Source of the DNA: Nocardia transvalensis
Lineage (GTDB): Bacteria > Actinomycetota > Actinomycetes > Mycobacteriales > Mycobacteriaceae
Direction: 5' to 3'
NCBI RefSeq assembly: GCF_015477765.1
Contig: NZ_JADLQQ010000011.1
Location: 186,001-250,000, forward strand
Length of the DNA stretch: 64,000 bases
Notes under the pieces: generated by a model
The model's database searches: none
Told to the model about the DNA's origin: nothing
The model's input: the letters and a program-made list of their open reading frames with translations, nothing else
Position numbers and translations under genes: made by a program
Part shown: positions 35,895 to 44,901 of the stretch, one piece after another
Position numbering within the stretch: position 1 is the stretch's first letter
Layout: the number at the start of each line of letters is the position of its first letter

Positions 35895-36848
35895 TCAGTC
35901 GTGCGGCTGGAATCGTTGCAGTGCCGCGGTCAGCACTCGCAGGCGGTCGTCGAGGAATCGCGGCATCTCGTTCTCGAGGGCATGCAGCACGTCGAGGGCC
36001 GGATCTGCGCACGCCCAGAAGCGCAGTTTGGCCTCCAGCCGGTGGTCGAGTTCTGTTCCGCGACAGCGCTGTACTCGGCGGACGAACTCCGGGTCGGTCT
36101 CCGGATACAGGTAGCACAGGTCGTAATCGGGGTCGCCGATCTCCACGTCGCCAAAATCGATCAGGCCGCTGATCCGGTCGCCCGTGACGAGTAGATGATC
36201 CAGGCTCACATCCGCGTGGATCAACGATGGCGAATAGTCGAAGTTGGCGTCCTCGCCGAGGTATTCCTCCCAAGCGCCCAGCAGCGCCTTCGCCGCGGCG
36301 GGTGCCAGCAGTGGAATGACCTCGGCCCGAACCGATTCCAGGTCTTCGGTGAAATCCTCTCGCAGGTCCCGGGTTTCGATGCCCAGTGCGGACGCGCGGG
36401 TCACCGGGAACGAGTGCACGCCATCGATGATCTTCGCGATGAGCTCGGCCGTCGACGGGAGCGTGAGCAGCCCCCGCTCGTACCACTGCTCCGGCGACAA
36501 CGACTCCCCCGGCACGATCGGGTACACGCAGAATTCCCCGGGCCCCAACGGATTCGGAGCCGTGAACAGGAAGCGGGGAATCGGAACCGGCAGCAGACCC
36601 GCCAGCTCGGGCAGCAACGCGGCCTCGCGCCCGATCCCCTCCGCCCCGTACGACCCCTGCGGCAGCCGCAGCACATAGGCCCCCTCCGGCCGCTCGAGCA
36701 GCAACGCCACGCTTTCCATGCCCGCACCGAGCAGGCGCAGGTCACCGTCGGCCAGCTCCGGGCGCGGCGAGGCCGTCAGCGCACCCCTCGCCCGATTCTC
36801 CCAGTCCCCCGGCAACTCGACATCCGCACTCATGTCCACGCTCGACAT
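35895..36848 (-). CDS. APH-family phosphotransferase, macrolide-kinase-like
   Basis: 317 residues, aminoglycoside phosphotransferase fold. Catalytic loop IHADVSLDHLL, Mg-binding DFGDVEIGDPDYDL. The usual HxDxxxxN is HxDxxxxH here, as I recall for macrolide 2'-phosphotransferases. It may be a resistance or small-metabolite kinase; no phenotype can be inferred. Alternative start at 36833. Convergent with the flavoprotein gene. Confidence 0.8.
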   Translation of the reverse strand: MSSVDMSADVELPGDWENRARGALTASPRPELADGDLRLLGAGMESVALLLERPEGAYVLRLPQGSYGAEGIGREAALLPELAGLLPVPIPRFLFTAPNPLGPGEFCVYPIVPGESLSPEQWYERGLLTLPSTAELIAKIIDGVHSFPVTRASALGIETRDLREDFTEDLESVRAEVIPLLAPAAAKALLGAWEEYLGEDANFDYSPSLIHADVSLDHLLVTGDRISGLIDFGDVEIGDPDYDLCYLYPETDPEFVRRVQRCRGTELDHRLEAKLRFWACADPALDVLHALENEMPRFLDDRLRVLTAALQRFQPHD

Positions 36849-37027
36849 CGTATGGGCGATCGGTAATCCGCTGATCTGCTATCGATTCGGTGCCCCCAGC
36901 CCTGTCCCGCGAAGGCGCTTTGTGCGTCTCATAAGTAGTCCGCAAGGCCGGGCGGTTTCACTACGTCCGCGGGGCAGGAAATCCTCGTGCGGTCACTTCG
37001 ATCGGCGGCAATGGGAAGGGCACCTCG

Positions 37028-37435
37028 ATGAGCACGACATGGGACAACCACAGTCCGACCAGCGAACAGTTCATGGCGCCGGGCTGGTATATCGACCCGG
37101 CCGATACTCAGGTGAAACGCCGCTGGGACGGCTACGGCTGGACCGCCGACGCGATGCCTGTGCCGCCGCAGCCTGCGCATAGGGAGCGGAGTGACCTGAC
37201 GGACGCTGCCGCCCGCACCGCGAGAAACCTCTGGGCGCGCAACCCCGCGTCACTGCTCGCGCTGGCTGTCTGCGCTTTGTACCTCGTGGTCGACAACTAC
37301 ACGAATGTCGTGATGCTCGGGCTGATCCCGATCTCGCTGTCGATCCAGGCGATCAGAAGCCGCGAACCTCTGTGCATTTCCGCCGTAGCCGCCACGATCA
37401 TCGCCATTGCGGCGCCGTTCGTCCTGTTCCACTGA
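37028..37435 (+). CDS. DUF2510 membrane protein
   Basis: 135 residues. N-terminal DUF2510 motif APGWYIDPADTQVKRRWDG followed by two predicted transmembrane segments (about 77-105 and 113-133). Function unknown; this family is widespread in actinobacteria. Preceded by GAAGGG. Convergent with hsaF. Confidence 0.8.
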   Translation: MSTTWDNHSPTSEQFMAPGWYIDPADTQVKRRWDGYGWTADAMPVPPQPAHRERSDLTDAAARTARNLWARNPASLLALAVCALYLVVDNYTNVVMLGLIPISLSIQAIRSREPLCISAVAATIIAIAAPFVLFH

Positions 37436-37461
37436 TCGGTCACGCCGATCACGCCCACCTG

Positions 37462-38499
37462 TCAGGCGGTGACCGTCTGCTGTTCGCGTTGGAGTTCCAA
37501 GGCGATGTCGATGAGCTGGTCCTCCTGGCCTCCGACCAAGTTGCGCTTTCCGGCGCGGACCAGCATCTCCGCCGCCGAGACGCCGTAGCGTTCGGCTTGG
37601 CGTTCGGCATGTTTGAGGAAGCTGGAGTAGACGCCGGCGTAACCCATCATGAGCGACTGGCGGTCCAGGAGGCATTCCTGGGGCATGGCGGGGCGGACGA
37701 CGTCCTCGGCGGCGTCGGCTATCGCGAAGAAGTCGACGCCGGTCTTGATGCCGAGCTTGTCGCAGACGGCGATCAGGGCCTCGACGGGTGTGTTGCCCGC
37801 GCCCGCGCCGAACCGCCGTGCACTGCCGTCGATCTGGGTGGCCCCGGCGCGGATGGCGAAGATGGAGTTGGCGCAGCCGAGGTCGAGGTTCTCGTGGCCG
37901 TGGAAGCCGACCTGGGCGTCGTTGCCGAGTTCGGCGACGATGGCCGAGACGCGGTCCGAGACCTGTTCCAGCACAAGGGCTCCCGCGGAATCGACCACGT
38001 ACACGCACTGACATCCGGCGTCGGCCATGATGCGCGCTTGCTCGGCCAGCACCTCCGGCGGCTGGGTGTGCGACATCATCAGGAAGCCAACGGTTTCCAG
38101 CCCGAGCTCGCGGGCCAGGCCGAAGTGCTGGATCGAGACATCGGCCTCGGTGCAGTGCGTGGCAATGCGCACGATCGAGGCACCGTTGTCCTGAGAGATC
38201 TTGATGTCTTCCTTCACGCCCACGCCGGGCAGCATGAGCACCGCGATCTTGGCCTGCTTGGCCGTCTCGGCGGCGATCGTGATCAGTTCCTGCTCAGGGG
38301 TTTTGGAGAATCCGTAGTTGAACGAGGAGCCGCCCAGGCCGTCGCCGTGGGTCACCTCGATCACCGGCACGCCCGCGCCGTCGAGCGCGGCGACGATATC
38401 GCGCACCTCGGTGGCGGTGAACTGGTGGCGCTTGTGATGCGACCCGTCGCGCAGCGAGGTGTCGGTGACGCGGATATCGAGGTCTGCTGAGTAAGGCAT
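37462..38499 (-). CDS. hsaF: HsaF, 4-hydroxy-2-oxohexanoate aldolase
   Basis: 345 residues, DRE-TIM metallolyase. RVTDTSLRDGSHHKRHQF metal/active-site segment, HGHENLDLG and FGAGAGNTPVEAL are intact. It cleaves 4-hydroxy-2-oxohexanoate to pyruvate and propanal and channels propanal to HsaG. Operon order hsaE-hsaG-hsaF. Confidence 0.94.
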   Translation of the reverse strand: MPYSADLDIRVTDTSLRDGSHHKRHQFTATEVRDIVAALDGAGVPVIEVTHGDGLGGSSFNYGFSKTPEQELITIAAETAKQAKIAVLMLPGVGVKEDIKISQDNGASIVRIATHCTEADVSIQHFGLARELGLETVGFLMMSHTQPPEVLAEQARIMADAGCQCVYVVDSAGALVLEQVSDRVSAIVAELGNDAQVGFHGHENLDLGCANSIFAIRAGATQIDGSARRFGAGAGNTPVEALIAVCDKLGIKTGVDFFAIADAAEDVVRPAMPQECLLDRQSLMMGYAGVYSSFLKHAERQAERYGVSAAEMLVRAGKRNLVGGQEDQLIDIALELQREQQTVTA

Positions 38500-38510
38500 G
38501 TCGGTCCCTT

Positions 38511-39422
38511 CTATACCCGTGCCGAGACGATCTGGTCCGCGATGACCTCACCGACCCGGGTGGCGGCCGCGGTCATGATGTCGAGATTGCCCGCATACGG
38601 CGGTAGGAAGTCGCCCGCACCCTCGACCTCCACGAAGACCGAGACCTTCGCCAGCCCACCGGAAACCACCGAGGGCTCGTCGAACTGCGGCTCGTTCAGC
38701 AGCCGGTAGCCGGGCACATACTGCTGGATGTCGGCGACCATGCGATGGATCGAGTCGCTGATCGCCGCGGTGTCGGCATCCTCCGGAATCGCGCAGAAGA
38801 TGGTGTCGCGCATGATCATCGGCGGCTCGGCCGGATTCAGGATGATGATCGCCTTGCCCCGCTGGGCACCGCCGATGGTCTCCACCCCGCGGCTGGTGGT
38901 CTTGGTGAACTCGTCGATATTGGCCCGCGTGCCCGGACCCGCCGACACCGAGGACACCGACGCCACGATCTCGGCATACGGCACCTCGACGACCCGCGAT
39001 ACCGCCGCGACGATCGGAATCGTCGCCTGCCCACCGCAGGTGATCATGTTGACGTTCGGCGCCTCCAGATGTGCGCCCAGATTCACCGGCGGCACCACGG
39101 CCGGGCCGACCGCGGCCGGGGTCAGGTCCACCGCGCGGATCCCGGCCTCGGCGTACTTCGGGGCGGCCTCGCGATGGACATAGGCGGAGGTGGCCTCGAA
39201 GACCAGCTCCGGCAGCTCCGACTGCGCCAGCAGCCGGTCCACGCCCTCGTGCGAGGTTTCCAGCCCCAGCCCGGCGGCGCGCTTCAATCCCTCACTGGCG
39301 GGATCGATTCCGATCATCCACCGGGGCTCCACCTTGTCCGAGCGCAGCAGCTTGTACAGCAGGTCGGTACTGATATTGCCGGAGCCGACGATGGCGGCCG
39401 CGACCTTTCCATTGGCAGGCAC
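38511..39422 (-). CDS. hsaG: HsaG, acylating propanal dehydrogenase
   Basis: 303 residues, acetaldehyde dehydrogenase (acetylating) family. NAD motif GSGNISTDLL; catalytic Cys in MITCGGQAT. Converts propanal to propanoyl-CoA in a complex with HsaF. GTG start at 39422. Confidence 0.94.
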   Translation of the reverse strand: MPANGKVAAAIVGSGNISTDLLYKLLRSDKVEPRWMIGIDPASEGLKRAAGLGLETSHEGVDRLLAQSELPELVFEATSAYVHREAAPKYAEAGIRAVDLTPAAVGPAVVPPVNLGAHLEAPNVNMITCGGQATIPIVAAVSRVVEVPYAEIVASVSSVSAGPGTRANIDEFTKTTSRGVETIGGAQRGKAIIILNPAEPPMIMRDTIFCAIPEDADTAAISDSIHRMVADIQQYVPGYRLLNEPQFDEPSVVSGGLAKVSVFVEVEGAGDFLPPYAGNLDIMTAAATRVGEVIADQIVSARV

Positions 39423-39432
39423 TCAGGTCTCC

Positions 39433-40218
39433 TCAGCTGAATTGCAAACGAACAGAACCGAGTCCGGCGAACTCGGCGTGGAAGGCATCGCCCGGCCGGG
39501 CGTCGATGGCGCGCGTGCAGGAACCGGGCAGCACGATGTCGCCCGCCTTCAGCCGCACCCCGAAGGAGGCGACCTTGCGGGCCAGCCACGCCACCGCGAT
39601 CGTCGGATCGCCGAGCACGGCGTCGCTGCGTCCCTCGGCCACCATCTCGCCGTTTCGAGTCAGCCGAGCGTCGATGTTCCTGATATCCAACAGCTCCGGG
39701 CGCACCCGCTCCGATCCGAGCACCCACCCCGCCGAGGACGCGTTGTCGGCGATGGTGTCGCACAGCGCGATATTCCAGTCCTTGATGCGGGAGTCGATGA
39801 GTTCGATGGCGGGGGCATAGGCGACCGTCGCGGCGAGCACATCCTCCTCGGTGCACTCGGCGCCCGGCAGATCCGCACCGAGCACGAAGCCGACCTCCAC
39901 CTCCACCCGCGGGTACAGATACCGCGAGGTGTCGACCGGAACGTCGGAGAACACCTGCATCTCGGCGAGCAGATGCCCGTAGTCGGGTTCGTCCACACCC
40001 ATCATCTGCTGCATCGCCTTCGACGACAGCCCGACCTTGTGACCGACCACCGTCGCCCCGCCGTCGACGCGGCGGCGGATGTTGATCAGCTGGATCTCAT
40101 AGGCATCGACCACGTCGATCTCGGGGTGCCGGGCGACCAGCGGGTCGACCGGCACTCGCTCACGTTCGGCGGCCGCGAGCTCCGCGGCCAGTTCGCTCCG
40201 TACCGCGTCGGACAGCAC
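39433..40218 (-). CDS. hsaE: HsaE, 2-hydroxyhexa-2,4-dienoate hydratase
   Basis: 261 residues, FAH/2-keto-pentenoate hydratase family. VGHKVGLSSKAMQ, EVEVGFVLGADLPG and GDIVLPGSCTRA are family blocks. Hydrates HHD from the HsaD reaction. GTG 40218 with GGAAGGA upstream; divergent from kstD. Confidence 0.93.
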   Translation of the reverse strand: MLSDAVRSELAAELAAAERERVPVDPLVARHPEIDVVDAYEIQLINIRRRVDGGATVVGHKVGLSSKAMQQMMGVDEPDYGHLLAEMQVFSDVPVDTSRYLYPRVEVEVGFVLGADLPGAECTEEDVLAATVAYAPAIELIDSRIKDWNIALCDTIADNASSAGWVLGSERVRPELLDIRNIDARLTRNGEMVAEGRSDAVLGDPTIAVAWLARKVASFGVRLKAGDIVLPGSCTRAIDARPGDAFHAEFAGLGSVRLQFS

Positions 40219-40265
40219 GCTTGTTTCCTTCCCACTGGGGCCCGGTTGGCGGTTGAGACAGAAAC

Positions 40266-40279
40266 TGAAACGAGTTTTC
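40266..40279. promoter_or_regulatory. KstR-like box near hsaE start
   Basis: TGAAACGAGTTTTC fits TnnAACnnGTTnnA except the last A (C). It lies 47 bp upstream of hsaE in the hsaE-kstD gap; moderate support. Confidence 0.55.
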
Positions 40280-40343
40280 CTGCATGTTCTCGTTCCAGGA
40301 GTCCCATCTGCCAGATCAATATAGACCGAAGCTGGACCGATTC

Positions 40344-40357
40344 TATAACGTGTTCTA
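40344..40357. promoter_or_regulatory. KstR box overlapping the kstD -10 region
   Basis: TATAACGTGTTCTA is a full match to TnnAACnnGTTnnA. Its first six bases, TATAAC, also look like a -10 element placed 9 bp before the kstD ATG (40359). Confidence 0.85.
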
Positions 40358-40358
40358 C

Positions 40359-42059
40359 ATGACTGATCGGGAATACGATGTGGTGGTGGTCGGCAGTGGC
40401 GCCGCCGGGATGACCGCCGCCCTCACCGCCGCGCACCACGGCCTGCGCGCGGTCGTCATCGAGAAGGCCGCGCACTACGGCGGGTCGACCGCCCGCAGCG
40501 GCGGTGGTGTGTGGATCCCGGGCAACAAGGCGCTGCTCGCCTCGGGTCGGCCCGACGATCGCGAAGAGGCGCGGACCTACCTGTACAACATCATCGGTGA
40601 CGTCGTGCCCAAGGAGCGGATCGATACCTACATCGATCGCGGCGCGGAAGCCCTCGGCTTCGTTCTCGATCACACCCCGCTGAAGTTGCAGTGGGTGCCG
40701 GGCTATCCGGACTATTACCCGGAGGCTCCCGGTGGCCAGCCCCAGGGCCGGTCCTGCGAGCCGAAACCGTTCGACGCCATGGTTCTCGGCGAGGAGCGGT
40801 TCAACCTCGAGCCGCCGTATGCGAAGGCTCCCTTGAACGTCGTGACCACCCAGGCCGATTTCGTCCGCGTCAGCCTCATCCGTCGACATCCGAAGGGCGT
40901 GATGCGCGCACTGCGGATCGGAGCACGCACCTATTGGGCCAAGTTCACCCGCAAACATCTGGTGGGCATGGGGCAGGCGGTCATCGCGCCGATGCGCAAG
41001 GGCCTGCTGGACGCGGCCGTCCCGCTGCTGCTGAATACGCCGATGACCGGGCTGCTCGTCGAGGACGGTCGAGTCGCCGGCGTCGAGGCCACGCACGAGG
41101 GCGAGACAGTGAACTTCCGCGCCCGCTACGGGGTGGTGCTGGGTGCGGGCGGTTTCGACCACAACGCCGATATGCGGCACAAGTATCAGCGCGAACCGAT
41201 CGGCACGGAGTGGACCACCGGCGCGAAGGCCAATACCGGCGACGCGATCCGCGCGGGTATGGAACTCGGCGCGGCCGTGGATTTCATGGAGGACGCCTGG
41301 TGGGGTCCGACCGTGCTCAAGGGCGATGGGCGGCCGTGGTTCTGCCTGGCAGAGCGCAATCTGCCCGGCAGCCTGATCGTCGATATGCAGGGCGAGCGGT
41401 TCTTCAACGAATCGCTCCCCTATGTCGAGGCGGTGCACAGGATGTACGGCGGTGAATACGGACAGGGCGATGGCCCGGGCGAACACGTACCGGCCTGGCT
41501 GGTATTCGATCAGCGCTACCGCAATCGCTACATCTACGCCGGATTGCAGCCGGGACAGCGCATTCCGAAGCGCTGGATGGAGAACGACAACATCGTGCAG
41601 GCCCCGACGCTGGCCGAGCTGGCCCTGCGCATCGGTGTGCCGGAACAGAATCTGGCCGACACCGTGCAGCGGTTCAACAAGTTCGCCGAGACCGGTGTCG
41701 ACGAAGACTTCGGCCGCGGTGACAGCGCCTATGACCGCTACTACGGCGACCCGACCGTCAAGCCGAATCCGTGCCTGGCCGCGCTGGTGCAGGGCCCCTA
41801 TTACGCCGCCAAGATGTTCCCCGGCGATCTGGGTACCAAGGGCGGCCTGGTCACCGATACCGCGGGACGGGTGCTGCGCGAGGACGGCACGGTCATCGAC
41901 GGCCTGTACGCGGCCGGGAACACCTCCGCGCCGGTCATGGGCCACACCTACGCCGGTCCCGGCGCGACCATCGGTCCCGCGATCACGTTCGGCTATCTGG
42001 CGGTGCTGGATATCGTCGCCCGGGCGCAGCGGCCGGTGACCAGCGAGGCGAGCAAGTAG
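40359..42059 (+). CDS. kstD: KstD, 3-ketosteroid delta-1-dehydrogenase
   Basis: 566 residues. FAD motif VVVVGSGAAGMTAALTAA at the N-terminus, YGGSTARSGGGVWIP, and C-terminal HTYAGPGATIGPAITFGYLA. It dehydrogenates ring A (AD to ADD) and works with KshA to open ring B. ATG 40359 fits KstD N-termini; an in-frame ATG at 40284 would put the KstR box inside the gene. No Shine-Dalgarno sequence precedes 40359, consistent with a leaderless mRNA. Confidence 0.93.
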   Translation: MTDREYDVVVVGSGAAGMTAALTAAHHGLRAVVIEKAAHYGGSTARSGGGVWIPGNKALLASGRPDDREEARTYLYNIIGDVVPKERIDTYIDRGAEALGFVLDHTPLKLQWVPGYPDYYPEAPGGQPQGRSCEPKPFDAMVLGEERFNLEPPYAKAPLNVVTTQADFVRVSLIRRHPKGVMRALRIGARTYWAKFTRKHLVGMGQAVIAPMRKGLLDAAVPLLLNTPMTGLLVEDGRVAGVEATHEGETVNFRARYGVVLGAGGFDHNADMRHKYQREPIGTEWTTGAKANTGDAIRAGMELGAAVDFMEDAWWGPTVLKGDGRPWFCLAERNLPGSLIVDMQGERFFNESLPYVEAVHRMYGGEYGQGDGPGEHVPAWLVFDQRYRNRYIYAGLQPGQRIPKRWMENDNIVQAPTLAELALRIGVPEQNLADTVQRFNKFAETGVDEDFGRGDSAYDRYYGDPTVKPNPCLAALVQGPYYAAKMFPGDLGTKGGLVTDTAGRVLREDGTVIDGLYAAGNTSAPVMGHTYAGPGATIGPAITFGYLAVLDIVARAQRPVTSEASK

Positions 42060-42069
42060 GAGGACACTG

Positions 42070-42933
42070 ATGCCGATCGACCCGAAAGTCGCCCTGGGAG
42101 CAGCGCTTCCGGGCCTGGAGTTCGCGTGGACACCCTCGGACGTGCAGCTGTACCACCTCGGCCTGGGCGCGGGTGCGCGCTCGACCGATCCGGACGAGCT
42201 GCGCTATCTCGACGACCGGGATCCGCAGGTACTGCCGACGTTTGCGACCGTGGCGCCGACGCTGCGGGCGACCGAGCCGCCGCGGGTGAGTTTTCCGGGG
42301 GTGGAGATCGATCTGGCGAAGGTGGTGCACGCCCGCCAGGAGGTCGTGGTGCACCGGCCGATTCCGGCCGCCGGGAAGGCGTCGAGCAGCGGCCGCATCA
42401 GCGAGATCTGGGACAAGGGCTCGGCCGCGGTGATCGTGCAGGAGACCACGGCCACCGGCTCGGACGGGGAGCCGCTGTGGACGGCGCGCTCATCCATCTT
42501 CGCCAAGGGCGAGGGCGGTTTCGGCGGCGAGCGAGGTCCCAGCACCAGGAACGAACTGCCGGACCGGGCACCGGATTTCGACGTGATCACGCCGACGCTG
42601 CCGCAGCAGGCGCTGCTGTATCGACTGTGCGGTGACCGCAATCCGCTGCATTCGGATCCCGAATTCGCCCGTGCCGCGGGTTTTCCCAACCCGATCCTGC
42701 ACGGGCTGTGCACCTACGGGGTGGTCTGCAAGACGGCCGTCGACACCGTGCTGGGCTCGAATTCGAGTCGGGTCACAGGTTTCGCGGCGCGTTTTGCGGG
42801 TGTTCTCTACCCAGGGGAAACAATTCGCTCGCGCATGTGGTTGGAAGGAAGCGAACTCACCATCGTCGCCACCGTGGTGGAACGGGAGGACGCCCCGGTA
42901 CTCGGCGACGTGACACTGACCTTCTCCTCCTGA
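42070..42933 (+). CDS. MaoC double-hotdog enoyl-CoA hydratase (Hsd4B/Rv3538-like)
   Basis: 287 residues. The hydratase-2 motif GDRNPLHSDPEFARAAGF followed by PILHGLCTYG is complete in the C-terminal hotdog; the N-terminal hotdog is degenerate, as in eukaryote-type hydratase 2. Resembles Rv3538, implicated in side-chain beta-oxidation of steroids. Follows kstD by 10 bp with AGGAGGA upstream. Confidence 0.88.
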   Translation: MPIDPKVALGAALPGLEFAWTPSDVQLYHLGLGAGARSTDPDELRYLDDRDPQVLPTFATVAPTLRATEPPRVSFPGVEIDLAKVVHARQEVVVHRPIPAAGKASSSGRISEIWDKGSAAVIVQETTATGSDGEPLWTARSSIFAKGEGGFGGERGPSTRNELPDRAPDFDVITPTLPQQALLYRLCGDRNPLHSDPEFARAAGFPNPILHGLCTYGVVCKTAVDTVLGSNSSRVTGFAARFAGVLYPGETIRSRMWLEGSELTIVATVVEREDAPVLGDVTLTFSS

Positions 42934-43083
42934 CCGCCCAGCCCCGTCGCCCCGGCGCCGGAGAGTACCCGCCGGGGCGGCGGTCCACCACCCCGGCCAA
43001 AAGCGTGCCGGGGAACGAGTGGTCGGCGTGCCGGGGAACGAGTGGTCGGCAGGCCGGGGCCCAGGGCGGCATGCCGGAATATT

Positions 43084-43164
43084 TCAGTGCTCCGGGAAGC
43101 CCGTCGAGAACAGGACGGCGATGGCTAGGGAACAGACGACGGCTACGACCGGGATAATCCACAT
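43084..43164 (-). CDS. Putative 26-residue membrane peptide
   Basis: ATG 43164 to TGA 43084 encodes MWIIPVVAVVCSLAIAVLFS followed by TGFPEH: one clean hydrophobic helix with a short charged tail. No strong Shine-Dalgarno sequence is seen. It lies just downstream of the DUF58 operon and next to a 7-bp palindrome. Could be a small regulatory or complex-associated peptide, or chance. Confidence 0.4.
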   Translation of the reverse strand: MWIIPVVAVVCSLAIAVLFSTGFPEH

Positions 43165-43171
43165 GCCATAG

Positions 43172-43190
43172 ATACTACCGATAGTAGTAT
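43172..43190. promoter_or_regulatory. Palindrome ATACTAC-N5-GTAGTAT
   Basis: Perfect 7-bp arms around CGATA, AT-rich against the local GC background. It touches the stop codon of the small membrane gene at 43190 and sits 7 bp upstream of the 26-codon ORF. May be an operator (MarR/PadR-like spacing) or a processing hairpin. Confidence 0.5.
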
Positions 43191-43630
43191 TACAGGGTGT
43201 CGTCGGGCGTGCGAGCGGGGGTCAGGCCCTGGACGACGAGCGCGTACAGCAGGACCACCAGGATCGGGGCGGCCAGCGGCACCCATGCCAACTGGACGGG
43301 AACCAGCGTCGCTACCACGGCGGCAGCGGCGAAGGCCAGCGCACCCGTCACCGAGGGCAGGGTGGTCGGCACGACGCCGCGGGGAGCCTGCACGGTGGCG
43401 GTGTTGAGCAGGTAGGTCGTGGCCACCACGCCCGCGGCGGCCGCCGCCAGTGCGCCGGTGTCATCCCAGGCAATGGCCGCCAGTGCGGTCAGCGCGGCGC
43501 CCACCGCGCAGATGCGCAACCGCCAGCCCGCGACCACCAGGACGAAGGTGGGGATCGCGGCCCACGGCAGGACGACAGCCACCGCCACCGTCAGCAGCAG
43601 CCCGGACAGGACGGCGAGGAATCTGGTCAT
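43190..43630 (-). CDS. Small hydrophobic membrane protein
   Basis: 146 residues with about five hydrophobic segments covering nearly the whole chain, ending in a short polar tail (TPARTPDDTL). ATG 43630 overlaps the DUF58 gene stop (ATGA). No family recognised; probably a membrane partner of the MoxR-DUF58 system. Confidence 0.7.
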   Translation of the reverse strand: MTRFLAVLSGLLLTVAVAVVLPWAAIPTFVLVVAGWRLRICAVGAALTALAAIAWDDTGALAAAAAGVVATTYLLNTATVQAPRGVVPTTLPSVTGALAFAAAAVVATLVPVQLAWVPLAAPILVVLLYALVVQGLTPARTPDDTL

Positions 43631-44901
43631 CGCTTCACCCGCACGAGCCGGCGATGCTGCGGGAGCAACCGCATGATCTGGTCCAGCCGCGTCCCCTCCG
43701 GCCACGCCACGATATCGACGCCGACCGTTCCCATGTCCCGGTACATCGCGGTCCGTTCCAGCTGCCACATGCGCGCCAGGGTGGGTTCGAGATCCTCGCG
43801 AAAAGGCGTGCCGCGCAGGACATCCACGACCACCACCACGTGCCCGCGCTTGCGCAGATCGATCAGCGCCAGCGCGAACTGGGTGTCCAGCAGGGTGGAG
43901 AACGCCACGACGATCGCGCCCAGCGGCACCGCCGCGTGCGGGGCCAGGGTGCCGGAGGTGGGAATGTGTTCATCACCCACATCGAGCACGGTGTCGACGA
44001 TGCGATAGAACTGCCGCCGGCCGATATCGGGCCGCAGCCAGCGCGGCGCGCGGCCCAGACAGACGACCGCGGTGCGATCCCCGGCCTGCAGCGCCGACTG
44101 TGCCACCTGTGCCGCACCGCGCACCGACAGCTCCAGCGAGTCCGACGCCGGTCCCGGCGCCTGCAGCGAGGTGTCCACCAGCACAACCACATCGGCGGCC
44201 CGGTTGGTCAGCCGCTCGGTGACGTAGAGCCGGCCGCGGCGCGCGCTCACCGGCCAGTTCACGGTGCGCAGCTGATCGCCCGGCGCGTAGGCGCGGATAT
44301 CGGCGTATTCGACGCCCGGACCGTGACGGCGAGTCAGATGGGTGCCGATGCGTTCGGGAAGTTCGGTGCGCGGCAACCGCATCCGCTGCGGATCGGTGAC
44401 CGGATACACGTACACCTCACCGGCGGGCAGGGATACCGACGCCACCGCCAAACCGGCCGGACTCAGCGCCGTGACCCGCACGCGGATCGGATAGCGCCCC
44501 CAGCGCCCCGTCGACATCACCAGCCGCAGACCCGCCGGTGCCGCACCGGAATCCACCGATTCCTCCACCCGCGCCTCGAGCCCGTGCGCCTGCTCCGGCT
44601 TGCAACGCAGCAGCGCATGCCCCTCCTCGACGAAGGCCGCGACATTCAGCACCACTTCCTCGGATTCGAAGCAGCGCACCACCCCCGCGCCGTCGACCTG
44701 AATCCTGGTGCGCGACATCTGTATCGATGCGGCGGCGAGCACGCCCAGCATGGGCGCGGCAAACACCACGAGTTGCCAGCGCTCCAGCATGACGGCCAGC
44801 GTGAGCGCCGGTGCCGCCACGCCCGCCAGCATGAACACCAGGGGCGCCGGCCGCCACCGCAGTTCGGCCTCGGCCACCGATGCGATATCCCGATGCCTCA
44901 T
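43627..44901 (-). CDS. DUF58 domain protein (MoxR-associated, vWA-like)
   Basis: About 424 residues. Two N-terminal transmembrane helices (about 20-65), then the DUF58 core GPGVEYADIRAYAPGDQLRT-V-NW near the middle, and a vWA-like region with VVLVDTSLQ. MoxR/DUF58 pairs are thought to act as chaperone-like maturation systems. ATG 44901 overlaps the moxR stop. Confidence 0.88.
   Translation of the reverse strand: MRHRDIASVAEAELRWRPAPLVFMLAGVAAPALTLAVMLERWQLVVFAAPMLGVLAAASIQMSRTRIQVDGAGVVRCFESEEVVLNVAAFVEEGHALLRCKPEQAHGLEARVEESVDSGAAPAGLRLVMSTGRWGRYPIRVRVTALSPAGLAVASVSLPAGEVYVYPVTDPQRMRLPRTELPERIGTHLTRRHGPGVEYADIRAYAPGDQLRTVNWPVSARRGRLYVTERLTNRAADVVVLVDTSLQAPGPASDSLELSVRGAAQVAQSALQAGDRTAVVCLGRAPRWLRPDIGRRQFYRIVDTVLDVGDEHIPTSGTLAPHAAVPLGAIVVAFSTLLDTQFALALIDLRKRGHVVVVVDVLRGTPFREDLEPTLARMWQLERTAMYRDMGTVGVDIVAWPEGTRLDQIMRLLPQHRRLVRVKR

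Noticed and set aside
35895..36848. Loss of the catalytic Asn in the APH kinase as evidence of a pseudo-kinase
   Set aside because: His at this position is, as far as I recall, normal in macrolide-kinase-like members; His, Asp and DFG are all intact.
40086..41945. 619-codon minus-strand frame over kstD
   Set aside because: Shadow of kstD; contains no family motif.
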